Of a stretch of DNA of 64,000 nucleotides, positions 25,818-37,227 are shown one piece after another; within the stretch, counting starts at the first letter, position 1; each line of letters starts with the position of its first letter. The position numbers and the translations under genes were made by a program. The stretch is taken from NCBI GenBank assembly GCA_022266195.1, contig WHVY01000009.1, positions 1,302,001 through 1,366,000 on the forward strand, given 5' to 3'. This DNA comes from Tetranychus cinnabarinus (Eukaryota; Arthropoda; Arachnida; Trombidiformes; Tetranychidae). Below the pieces are notes generated by a model that had not been told where the DNA came from, ran no database searches, and worked only from the letters and a program-made list of their open reading frames with translations.

Positions 25818-26951
25818 TTAAGTTGATTCGGGTTTCGATGAATTATTTGCTTCTCGTATGAAACTGAGAGTGATTGCCGTTAGAGGTAAAACGGCTGAAA
25901 AGAAGGACAAGATTGAGTTACGATTGAGATTGAACATGTCGGCCAGAGTGTACGGAATGAAAGGCCTTGAGCCCAATTCTTGGCTCAACTTGATATACTC
26001 CAGTTTAACCTCAACCGGATCATCCAAACATGGAGCCAAATGATCACCAATGTAGAAGGTTATATCAGACTCGAAATTGGTAACGTAATCAACTAAAATT
26101 GTGGCCGTAAACAGGCAAACCATTCGGGTTAAGTAGACAAACCAAGAGTCATTCAGAAAGTGAGCAGTTTCGGTTGATGCTGGGTGAAAAACGGAAATTA
26201 GGATCAAACAGGTGATGATGAATGCTTCAATATACCAAATGAATGACCACCAGTTGATTGTTTCATCGAGAAACCTTTTGATTGCTTGATAGCGAGACCG
26301 ATCACCTCGTAATGTACTTATTTCATGGGTTGACGGTCGATGGGAATTGCTCATGGTTTTGATTACCTTGTCTTTAAAGTTTACACAGATTTGGTGTAAG
26401 AAGTAGACAGCGGCAATGTAAAGGTAAATCGAGAAAAATAAGAGTCCATCTGATAGCCAAATGGAGTGGATGGACAGGAATAGACTTCCCAAGATGGACG
26501 GTTTATCGACTGCATCAGGCCAATGGAAATCAATTAATAGTTTCAAGGTTCGAATGGTATTGACAATCAGGTAAACAGTGAATATAACTAAACGTACTTT
26601 ATTTACATTCCAGATTTGATCTGGAGTTATGATGGTTTGGTTTGAAGCAATCAACTGGTTGTATCCAATAATAGTCATCTTCATTGCAACCAACAGACCA
26701 ATGTAAGTTACTTCACGAAGGGTTACCAGCATATTTACACTGTTTATTTTAACTGTTTGGTTATAGTTAATATTGATTATGTTGATTAAGGCCAGTGATA
26801 TATTAATTAAGAAAATTAAACTTTTGATCGATGATCCATTGGATTCACTTTTCCTTTCCACTTCTGTGTTGAGTCCATTTGCTGAGAGAAATGCTTTTTC
26901 AGCCGCCGACAAATCAATTGTTTTAATCACTCTTTTCAGGTTAAATTTCAT
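25818..26951 (-). CDS. Gustatory-receptor-like seven-transmembrane protein, about 377 aa
   Basis: A second single-exon receptor-like gene in the same orientation as its neighbour but with low similarity to it. It has a charged cytoplasmic N-terminus (MKFNLKRVIKTIDLSAAEKAFL), about seven hydrophobic segments, and a C-terminal FNLNRNSILSFFSAVLPLTAITLSF segment that resembles the last transmembrane helix of arthropod gustatory receptors. The ATG at 26951 is the first in the open frame, which extends to 26987 only through a TTG. The first 40 or so codons and the upstream flank are repeated in inverted orientation as a broken copy at about 30.5-30.6 kb. Ligand and expression are unknown. Members of this family are numerous and fast-evolving in mites, consistent with the weak similarity between the two genes. 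Confidence 0.7.
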   Translation of the reverse strand: MKFNLKRVIKTIDLSAAEKAFLSANGLNTEVERKSESNGSSIKSLIFLINISLALINIININYNQTVKINSVNMLVTLREVTYIGLLVAMKMTIIGYNQLIASNQTIITPDQIWNVNKVRLVIFTVYLIVNTIRTLKLLIDFHWPDAVDKPSILGSLFLSIHSIWLSDGLLFFSIYLYIAAVYFLHQICVNFKDKVIKTMSNSHRPSTHEISTLRGDRSRYQAIKRFLDETINWWSFIWYIEAFIITCLILISVFHPASTETAHFLNDSWFVYLTRMVCLFTATILVDYVTNFESDITFYIGDHLAPCLDDPVEVKLEYIKLSQELGSRPFIPYTLADMFNLNRNSILSFFSAVLPLTAITLSFIREANNSSKPEST

Positions 26952-29900
26952 TTCAACTTTCTCTATAAATTGCTCATTTCTATGCAATTAAATAGTTTAA
27001 ATGAACTATCATCAATATTTTTTCACCATTCGGACCTTTTTGAGACTCGATTCTTGTTATTTCTTAAATTGTTATTATAAAGGTATGAATGTCATGGAAA
27101 CAACTTGCAATAAAAATTGAGTGAATTCAATTTGAAAACAATCAGATTGGAAATGAGCAAAATACAAAACCTAAAAATGGAGCCACTAGCTTTTGTCACA
27201 TTGGAAAAAACTTCATTGGAAGAAAAGTTACAGCAAAATGAAAAATGAATTGAAATTTTCATCTGATATTAGATACTGATCCAGTTAAACTTGTGAATTC
27301 CTTCATGAACTGTAGAAAGTTAAAGTTAAATGTTAAAGTATTATAACTAAAAATCTCTAACGATAAGCATTAAAAAGGGACTGCAAAGTTGTTTCAGAAA
27401 GATGTTGGTAAAAGAGACACAATTAACAAATGTAAATTGACAAATTGACATAAATGGCCAAAATCAATCTCTTTCCGATTTCGACCAATTTTGGTTTGTA
27501 GGGACATGGAGGGTATAAAATGAATCTGTTCGCGCGATTTAAAGATTTCTCTGATCGATGGTTCTCGAAAAAGTCGAGCTCGAAGTGGAAACTTGAAAAG
27601 CTTTTTGTACAATTATGCTAGCAGATTTTTGTCGTTGAACACATTGTACTGATTTATCTTTGGATGATAAACCAAGAAATGTATTCATTTTTAGAAATAA
27701 AATTTTTATTTTTCTGTAAAACAGATCAATTCGATTGAAATTTAGACCGATCCCAATCTATGACCATAAGAGTTAACGAGCTAAAAATTACTATTTGTCC
27801 ATGAAAAGGGTTGGCTCACATTATGGGTTGAATAATTTTTTCAATCAATCAGCAGTTCTCTTGATTTTGGCCATTGGCTTTAAAACTTTGAACCTCGATA
27901 TTCAGAGAATGGCATCATCTACAAGCATCATTCTCTCACCAAATTAATGCTTAACTAGTAAATATCGCAATTCAATTGAATTACTTTCAATTAGGCCATT
28001 TGGGTCATGATTTTTGGACTTTAAATGTACTAGAAACAGCTTATTCAACACAAGAAACTCATATAAGCACATATCTTGCTAAATAAACCACTTTTCTGGT
28101 TAAACTCACAAGTGAGATGCAAAGAGTGTTGCCAAAGGCTCGAACATTTGAATTTAGATTTGAGACTCAGTGAAGTTTGTAGGGCAATGAAAACTGAGTC
28201 CATTGGTACTGTCAAATAATTGATCCGATGGACAGTTTTCTAGAAAATCGAAGTCAAAGTTTAAACTTCGAACGTCTTTTGTGCAACTATGGAAGCAGAT
28301 TTTTTCATGAAACTCTTTGCAACTGATGTAAATTGTAATTATGAACCAGAAAATGCATTTATTTTTTGAAATAAAATTTTCGGTTTCCTGTAAAACATAT
28401 AAGTTCGATTTGCATTCAAACTGATCTTTTTTTGCGACCGATTCAGTTAAAGGACAGAAACTCATAATTTGTCAATAAAAACTGCTAGTGCACATCATGA
28501 ATTGAATACTTTTTTCAATCCAACAACAGCTCTGTTGATTTTGGCCATTGGCCTCAAAACTTTGTACCTCAATTATTCGAGAATGGTATAACCTACGATC
28601 ATTATTCTTTCTCGAAAAATTAGATTTCATTATGGGCTATAACATTATCTGACTGAATATCAAATAAAATTTAAGCTAATTCATCTAATACTGAAGATAC
28701 TTTTACCGCTCAAGATTTGTGTTTAGCTTTATAAACCAAGTTTCAAGTCTGACAACATGAGTAACTAAAGGCTATAACTTATTTGTGGCTGATCTTAAAT
28801 GGTTTAATATTACAATATATTGTAGCCCATATTTTGATCTAATGTTTCGAGAAATAATAATGGTTGTAGGTGATACCAGTCTCGAAATATCGAGGTTCAA
28901 AGTTTTAAGGCAAATGGCCGAAATTAAGAGAACTACTCATTATTTGAAAAAAGTGTTGGGTCGTTGGTACGCACCAACAATTTTTATGGGTAAATGATGA
29001 GTCTCAGCTCTTTTACTATGGCGATCGGTGATTGCGGTCGGTTTTAATAAAATTTACACTTGACCTGTTTTACAAAAATAGAAAATGTTATTCGTCAAAA
29101 TAAGACCATTTTCTGGTTCATAATTACAATTTACATCAGTTGCAAAGAGTTTCATGAAAAAATCTGCTTCCATAGTTGCACAAAAGACGTTCGAAGTTTA
29201 AACTTTGACTTCGATTTTCTAGAAAACTGTTCATCGTATCAATTATTAAATAGCATCAACGGACTCAGTTTTCATTTCCCTACAAACTTCACTAAGTCTC
29301 AAATCTAAACTCAAGTGTTCGAGCCTTTGGCGGCACTCTTTGCATCTCACTTGTGAGTTTAACCAGAAAAGTGGTTTATTTAGCAAGATGTGTGTTTATA
29401 TGAGTTTCTTGTGTTGAATAAGCTGTTTCTAGTACATTTAAAGTCCAAAAATCATGACCCAAATGGCCTAATTGAAAGTAATTCAATTGAATTGCATTAT
29501 TTATTAGTTAAGAACTAATTTGGTGAGAGAATGATGATTGTAGATGATGCCATTCTCTGAATATCGAGGTTCAAAGTTTTAAGGCCAATGGCCAAAAACA
29601 AGAGAACTATTGATTAATTGAAAAAATTATTCAACCCATAATGTGAGCCAACCCTTTTTATGGACAAATAATAAGTTTTAGCTCGTCAACTCTTATGGTC
29701 ATAGATTGGGATCGGTTTAAGTGAAAGTCGAACTAATCCGTTTTACAGAAAAAGAAAATTTTTATTCCTTAAAATGAATATATTTCATGGTTTATCATCA
29801 AAAGACACATTAATAGTGTGAGTTTCATGAAAAAATCTGCTGTCATATTTGTACAAAAAGCTTTTTAAGTTTTCACTTCGAACCCGATTTTCTCGAGAAT

Positions 29901-30615
29901 CATCGATCAGAGAAATCTTTAAATTGCACAAATGGACTCAATTTTCATTTCTTTACAAATCAACTGAGTTTAAATTGACAATCAACTAATTTGTACCCGT
30001 TATTGTCATTTTTCTTTCAGTATTTGTGTCAATTTGTGAATAAATGTGACAATTGTCTTTTTGTAACAACCTGGACATTTCGGTTGACATTGCAAATAAT
30101 AAAGCTAATATATTCATTTTTTATTAATTTGTTAACTGTGTCTTTTTATTAACTACCCTCTGAAACAACTTCGTAGTCGGTTCAAATGACTATCGTTAGA
30201 GTTTTTAGTTGCTTTAAAACAGATCAGTTCGTATTAATAAATGAAGGAATATACAATTTAAAGTTTATCTGGATAACATTTTGATGTAGCTTTTGTTGAC
30301 TCTAAATCTTTATTGCAAGCTTTTTTCATGACATTCATACCTATATATTAATAATAACAATTTAAGAAATAACAAGAATCGAATCTCAAGAAGGTCCGAA
30401 TGGTGAAAAAAGGTTGATAACAGTTAATTTATGTAATTTTATAGAAATGAAGATTTATTCAAGATATATTATAAGATATGTAATATTAATATTTGGTCAA
30501 AACATAGCTATTCATAGAGAAAGTCGCATGAAATAAAATTTAATTTGAAAAGAGTTATTAAAACAATCGATTTGTCTTCGACTGAAAAGCATTTCTATCG
30601 CAAATGGACTCGATG
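26880..30615. repeat. Large imperfect inverted repeat (arms about 1.75 kb, spacer about 170 bp)
   Basis: The left arm (about 26880-28645) reads as the reverse complement of the right arm (about 28820-30615). Clear matching pairs are 27020-27090 with 30327-30418, 27370-27430 with about 30060-30180, 27990-28130 with about 29335-29480, 28150-28440 with 29060-29310, and 28500-28640 with 28825-28960. Each arm contains two diverged tandem units of the dispersed repeat also found at 18.5-19.1 kb (for example, compare 27770-27960 with 28430-28620). The outer end of the left arm enters the 5' end of the receptor gene, and the right arm carries its broken counterpart. Lengths and borders are estimates by eye. 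Confidence 0.8.
30505..30615 (+). pseudogene. Broken 5' fragment of a gustatory-receptor-like gene
   Basis: Resembles the start of the receptor gene at 25818-26951 but lies on the opposite strand, at the outer end of the inverted repeat. The blocks AAAAGAGTTATTAAAACAAT, CGATTTGTC and GCAAATGGACTC match the receptor's N-terminal codons. The ATG is followed almost at once by stop codons and the frame is shifted. Similarity ends near 30612, before any membrane segment. Confidence 0.65.
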
Positions 30616-30923
30616 AGCGGGAATGCTAATTTTGTTCAGTTGAATCTCACAATTTCAAATAAATTGCGTTAGATCAAGATTTTGTCAAGATTTCATAATC
30701 TCTAACTATTTTCCTATGGTAATTATCAGTACTTCTTGAGTGTCATGTGAAAGCAAACAGGGTTTACAAAAGTATTTGAATGACAATTGGGTTTAGGCTA
30801 ACAATTGTAAGAGTTTCAACAACGGTAAATCTTGTAAGCTTTCGACATTTTATCTTCATCTTATTGAAAAATCCTTTGAAACTAAAAATATAATCTTAAA
30901 GCTGTATTTTATAATAAATTGTG

Positions 30924-32783
30924 ATGACATTAATTGTTGGCTTGGATATTGGTTCTTCTTCTTGTAAATCATGCTTAGTACGGGTTAATAGTTTGCCATC
31001 ATCATCATCGATTGCATATACAGTTGAGTCCACATCCGTGATTAACTATGAAATCTTGAAGATTAAGAATGACGACCCGACCAGATGGGAGGTACCAATC
31101 AATGTGATTCTAGATGCCATCCAACAATCAGTGAAAGGACTAAAGCTGAATCAACAAAGTTCACCTGTTGAAGCTATAGCCATTACTGGGCAAATGCATG
31201 GTTGTATACTTTGGGCAAACAGTCCTTGGATTTATGATGAAACTAGAAATGTGTATTCGGTTAAAGATAATTTCATTAGTAATTTATATTCATGGCAAGA
31301 CCAAAGATGTGATTCACAATTCATCTCTTCCCTGCCAAAGAGTAAAAGTCCTTTAGCAACTGGTTTCGGTTCAGCCACAATATTTTGGCTTCAAAGATTT
31401 CAGCCACAATATTTATCACAATTTAATCACACTGGCACAATAATGGATTTCATTGTTGCTCTCATCTGTCAATTAGAGACACCATTAATGTCACCCCACA
31501 ATGCCGCTGGATTTGGCTATTTTAATTCACGTAAAAAAAGTTGGTCCAAAAAGTGAGTTGAAAACAATCTGAAAATCAGACAAAATCAGGGAATGCGTAA
31601 GAGACGCCATCTTTCGTAATATTTATTAGTTTTATATCCTTACCAACCAATTAATATTTAAAAATTAAATAGAAATAGAAAGATTAAAATTTTTCAAGAG
31701 ATGGCGCAACTAACTTAAGAAATGTCAGTTGATTACTAATTTTACAAATTGTAATTTACAAATGAATAAGTTGTTTATGATTTTTCCTAATGTCGTCGCA
31801 ATCAATTTGCGTTTCAATTGTCTTTTGTTTCTACAAGATTACATTCTGAAAACTTCCCAACCCACATCTTACCCAAAATTGTCGATGTTGATTACATAGC
31901 TGGTAATTTGGCAAATGATTGGATTGGTTTACCCAAAGGCATTCCTGTTTATACTGCGTTCGGTGACTTACAATGCTCGACATTTGCTTGTATTCAAAAT
32001 AAGCTCAATTCTGCAGGTAATCTGTAATTATCTAAAAGATTATTGTTTTTAACTTTTTGTTATCCACAGTTCTAACTATGAGTACATCACTCCAGTTGGT
32101 TGTTAACCCAATGGATCAAAATTGGCATAATGAGAATGCAGTCTCTTCAAATTTCCTCCCTGATCTTAAAAGTGAGAAATTAACTAAAGTATTTATCAAC
32201 AATTGATTATTTCCCTTTTCTTTTCTCTATTCTTTTAGAAGTACTTTTGATTCCTTATGTTAAGGGTAACTTTATTGTTGCCGCTGCAAGTCTTAATGGA
32301 GGAAATGTACTTGAAGCATTTGTTGGTTTTATACAAAATTACTTGGAAGATTTAACTGGCTCGGAGTTTCCAAAAGAACGGATTTGGAAAAAACTTAATG
32401 AATCAACTGGAGCTGCTGATTTCAACAATAATCCTGATTCATCTTCAATTAAGTTTATTCCAACCTTATATGGTGAAAGATATGATCCTCAATTACGATC
32501 AAGTTTATTGAACATTCCACCTGACTTGACTCCTCACTCATTGTTTAATGCAATTTGTTATGGATTAATTGAAAACATATTCACCATGATACCTGTTAAA
32601 TGGTTGACCAGTCTGCCAATCAATGAAATTCAAGCCACTGGAGGAGCTTTACTTCGTAATCCCATCTTGAAGAATTCATTGGAGACTATTTGTGCTCAAT
32701 ATGGAATCAAAGTGAATTACATGGAGCAAGCTGACGCTCACATTGGAGCCGCTTTAATGGCTTCAATGTTTTACAGTAAATAA
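30924..32783 (+). CDS. SHPK: Sedoheptulokinase (FGGY carbohydrate kinase), 484 aa, four exons
   Basis: Phosphorylates sedoheptulose to sedoheptulose 7-phosphate, feeding the non-oxidative pentose phosphate pathway. Exons 30924-31552, 31838-32016, 32070-32171 and 32239-32783 have GT-AG borders and close in frame. The N-terminal FGGY domain begins with the phosphate-binding loop VGLDIGSSSCKSC (Asp8), followed by ITGQMHGCILW, which is characteristic of sedoheptulokinases, and GFGYFNSRKKSW. The C-terminal domain has FGDLQCSTFAC, PYVKGN, ASLNGGNV and ATGGALLRNPIL, the usual adenine-site glycine motif. Length is close to human SHPK (478 aa). A GTG precedes the ATG in frame; the ATG is the sensible start. 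No targeting signal is visible, so the enzyme is expected in the cytosol. Another FGGY kinase such as xylulokinase is less likely given the QMHG and GDLQ motifs. Confidence 0.9.
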
Positions 32784-33893
32784 CAAATCCTTAAAACTTG
32801 CAGCTCGAGTAAATGTCTCAATTAATGGTAATTGAAATTAATCTGGTATCACTTTATTAACAAACCATTCAATAGCCAAGAAGTAAATTTTCTGACCAAA
32901 CGATGCATTTATTTAATTTGTAATGCACCAAGTGCTTTTAACTAGTTGTGTGAACCTTTGTTCAACACTTATAGTTAATGATTCATATCACAATTAAACT
33001 TTCAAAGTGTTTGAATTTAAGTAGCAAGACCACGATTGAAGTACCAGATTTCTTGATCGCTGATCAACACTTGAAACGATGATTCTTCAACATGCATCCA
33101 CCAACTGGTGTCACTAACTAAGGGGATTTTACCACTTCATTGACCAGACAAATCGTTATTTCTCGTGGCCTCGAACGAAATAACCATTAATCGTAATTTG
33201 CCATTGGAAACTTTGATTCGATAAAAATGTGTGATTTTGTGTTATTAATGTCCATTGTTATCGAGTTGAGACACATTAAACTAGTCGATTAATTTGAAAC
33301 TGATGGTTTCTTTAAGAAAATTAAAGACAATAATCCATCAAGAGGTGAAAAGAGTTACTAAAGCATGAAAATTTAATCACCTAATTGGTCAAAATTAAAA
33401 ACGAACCTCTCAACGAAATGACTTCTCAATATATTTGTGCATTGAAACAGCATTTCATTATCACTACATTGAAAGATTCAAATTATTATAACATGTTAAC
33501 AAATCATCTTCTAATTGAATTTATTTACTTAATAGTGCTAATAATAATGCCGAAATTTCAAGTGAAGTCAATTGATTGAATAACTTGTTCCATCAATTGT
33601 TGAAATCAACCTTATTTTCAATTCAATAGATTACATTCACTTTACACTTCTTTGTCTTCAAGTCTAATATTAACAAACTCCTGCAACCCTCCCGTTGGGT
33701 TGGTGAGAACTGTTCCTTGATTCATCTGTACAAAATTAAGACTGATGTCTTTAGTTCCAAAACCGCTTCAGTCACCGAAAGAGTTTCATTTTATTCTTAT
33801 ACTCAATTTCATTGCAATATTTCACCAAACTCAACGTCTGATATTGTGAAGACAGTTAACAATCAGATAAGTTTGTTGGTTAAAAATTAAAAC
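32784..33893. other. Intergenic interval
   Basis: AT-rich spacer of 1.1 kb between sedoheptulokinase and the desaturase, both on the plus strand, so it should contain the desaturase promoter. A small reading frame at 33385-33579 has no recognisable features and lacks an ATG at its start. Nothing else is supported. Confidence 0.5.
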
Positions 33894-35095
33894 ATGTCAA
33901 CCTCTCAACTTTTGAGATCACCGGCAAAAAAACCTTTGTCTTTATCTCAACCCTTACAAGAGTCTATCGGATCTCATAAACAATCTTCTGATGAACCAAA
34001 AGTCATATATGTTTGGCAAAATATTTTTGCCTTTCTTTTACTTCATTCTTCTATTATTTACGGTGCATTCAAATTGTTTACTAACCCACCATGGTTAACA
34101 ATGGCTTTTGGTAAGTAAATTTCTGGTTATAATCAAACCTAATTCTAGTCAAATCATCATTCTACTTTTACATTCATATAATAGTTTGTTGTCCCTTCAT
34201 AGTCAATCCATATGTTCATTGACACTCATTTCAATTTGATTGTTACTGAATTTAATTTTTATCTTTCAAAATAGCAACCTTAGTCGGACACATGAGTGCA
34301 TTGGGTGTTACAGCTGGAGCTCATCGTCTTTGGTCACATCGAGCTTACAAGGCTAAACTGCCTCTTCGGATATTTCTGGCTGCCTTACAAACAACTGCTG
34401 GTCAGGTAATGAAAATTTAATATATTTTTCCTATTATTGATTTATTACTTTGATTGTTTCACCCTTAGAACAATATATTTGAATGGTGTCGAGATCATCG
34501 AGTTCATCATAAATTTTGTGAAACCGATGCTGATCCTTATAATGCTAACCGTGGCTTCTTTTTTGCTCATATGGGATGGTTGTGTGTTAAAAAGCATCCC
34601 GATGTAATCAACAAAGGACAGTCAGTTGATTGTTCAGATTTGCTCAAAGATCCAGTTGTACGTTTTCAGCGGTCTTACTTCATGCCTTTGGCTATTCTTT
34701 GTTGTTTAATCATCCCTTCAACTATACCAATCATTTTTTGGAGTGAAACTTATCTCAATGCATTCCTCATTGCCGGATTAGCTCGTTATTGTATTTCTCT
34801 TCATCTTACCTGGTTGATCAATTCCGTGGCTCATCTTTGGGGAAATCGTCCTTATGATATAACTATTGGTGCTCGAGAAAACAGATATGTTATCTATGTC
34901 TCTATTGGCGAAGGTTTTCACAACTATCACCATACATTTCCATCAGATTATTCAGCTTCTGAGTTAGGAATGGAATGGAATCTGACTACGCGTTTTATCA
35001 ATGTGATGTATTATATCGGACAAGCTTATGATTTAAAAAGTACACCAACTAGATTGATAAAGGATCGAATCAAAAGAACTGGTTGCTTGAAATAA
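33894..35095 (+). CDS. SCD: Acyl-CoA delta-9-type desaturase, 324 aa, three exons
   Basis: Introduces a cis double bond into fatty acyl-CoA in the endoplasmic reticulum, using cytochrome b5 and a di-iron centre. Exons 33894-34110, 34275-34405 and 34469-35095 close in frame. All three histidine boxes are present: HRLWSH at about 88-93, HRVHH at about 126-130, and HNYHH at about 267-271, together with the WLINSVAHLWG block that carries a further iron ligand. Four hydrophobic segments are arranged in two pairs around these boxes, as in stearoyl-CoA desaturases. The N-terminal cytosolic tail is Ser/Pro-rich. At 324 residues it is slightly shorter than the usual 330-380. The stop is followed by an AT-rich spacer. 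The delta-9 assignment comes from family resemblance; related insect enzymes can have other regiospecificities. Confidence 0.93.
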
Positions 35096-37227
35096 TAACT
35101 ATCAGACTCGAGATAGTCTCTATTCCGTTCGCAAAACGAACCTCGTTAGTTCACCTTTTTTCATCAAATACCAAATAATACAGCTTTAATTTTGTTGATC
35201 ATGCTCATAGACTGTTTTTGAACAAATTTGTTTTTTACTGTTATAATTAATGGATTATAAATTAATTATTGTTATTTTTTACTATATTTTTTGAACATTT
35301 GAACATTTTCAAACTCGCAAAAAGGGTGTCAACTCCGCCTATTAGTATTTCATAGCTGTTACTTTTGTAGAGGATTGGTAACTACAAAAAAAATCAAGTC
35401 AATAGATGTCAAGATGAACAAAATGTTGATCAAACAAGCTTCAATTAATAGTTATTTAAATTTAGATTGAGGTCAAAATGTTTTTCAGGCAAGTACTGTG
35501 GTCAATTGTTGTGTAAAGTTAAACAAATGATAACAATTAAGTTGCGAAATTTTCCAACTCTTCAGTCTCAACAATTGGTCCTTTGAAATCAATTGATGTT
35601 CAAATACTCGGCAGTTTGGTTCAAATTAAGCACATCTTTTGCTAAATTTTTGTGTTTAACGTATTTTTAGAGAGAAAAATTTGGTTCTAACCAAATTTTT
35701 TAACCTGTTACACTGAAACGATTTGCGATTGATCTCAAAACGCTTCGAAACAAATCATTAGACTTGACAAATGTCGACTTTAAGATTGTGTCTAAAAAAA
35801 TCACTTTGACTCAAATCATAGAAAAAATCGTCACTTTGAACAGGAATTTGAACTTGATAATACACTTCGTTAAAATGGTGCACAATTATCTGCAAGAAAA
35901 TTTTAACGATAAAAAAATGGCGAGTCTCAATCATTTTGCGACTAGACTGAAAACCTTTCTGTTATCAACAGATTTGAAAACAGTATGGAAATGAAGGAGG
36001 TAACAAGAAAATTACCGTTCATAAGTGAATACTATTCACAATGAGTATACATAGACAATGAAATCAAAACCAAATCAATCTTAATCAATATCAACAAATC
36101 TACACCTTATAGAGTAACCAATTTCCTAGAAATATATCGTGTTTACGCGCTTTCAGGCCCAGTGCTAACAAGCGAGTGTCTCAAGCTTTTTCTTGCTCGT
36201 TCTTTATGAACATTGAGCTAACAATTGAATCCAAAGACCGGTACAAAGTGTTCACATGTATTGTTTTAAACTCTTTGTTGTTAATTATGTGCCAAGTATT
36301 TCTCTATTATCATCTTTTAGTCAAAAGTTAACAGTTGTTTGTTCATTTTAGGAATCACTCTATTAAAATATTTTCAAAATACGCTTTACCTCTTTTTTTC
36401 ATTTTAAGCTTTTGTTTTACAAACGTTATGCTTTTTTTGATTATGCCTTTAAATAGGTGACTCAGATCGGAAAATAGATTATCTGTTTTGAGTACATATG
36501 AAATTTTGTTTGCTAAAATTTTTGTAAGTGATCTGAAAGGGTAACTTTGACATCCTCTCTACCTCAAAGAATAATGTGAATATTTGATTTAATGACAATT
36601 TTATGAGTATTTCGGTTGATATTTTCTGGTTTTTGAACCCAGAGTTATTTAAAACATATTATTTTGGAGTGAAAAAGAAGAAATTTAAAGAATCTTTTAA
36701 CAAAAAAATTCATATTCAACTTTCCAAAGCTGGGTTTGGTTATTTTTTCAACTTCACAGGTTTTCAATCAAGATATGGAAAAATCGTTAAGGTATAAAAA
36801 AAGACGTTAAAAGAGGAAGAAAAATATTCACAGTTCTCAATAAAAGGCTATGTTTTCAATTATAACATTGAAGATAGATTTCTTGAAAATAACTCCGATA
36901 AACGCAACTGGAATCAGTAAAACCTTGATTTATAAATTGTAGTCACTTTACTAAATGTAATAAATGTAGTTTTAAATAACGGATTTATAATTAAATATGA
37001 AGTAACAATCAATATTTAGAGATTGTTTAAATGTACCGCTTGTTTTGAATGCGATCTTTTGGCAGTGCCACCTATAAACTCAACTGCTCTTTTGGTTAGG
37101 TAACCAGATTCAGTTAAACAGACTGTATATCCAGCTGCTTGGGAGCAGATTTTTCATCATTTCGTTTAACAGTATACATTGTGATAGGTGTGAGAGATTA
37201 TTAGATTGAATTTTATTTTAATTTGCG
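35096..37227. other. Intergenic interval, 2.1 kb
   Basis: AT-rich sequence between the desaturase and the first IQSEC copy. Two small plus-strand frames (35764-35994 and 36603-36797) have Lys/Phe-rich products typical of chance translation and show no domain. The last part should contain the promoter of IQSEC copy A. Confidence 0.5.

Noticed and set aside
28154..28465. Open frame inside the inverted repeat as an independent gene
   Set aside because: It is part of a repeat present in several decayed copies and lacks a recognisable domain; kept only as an observation on the repeat family.
35764..36797. Two small Lys-rich frames between the desaturase and IQSEC A
   Set aside because: No domain, no splice context and composition typical of AT-rich non-coding DNA.
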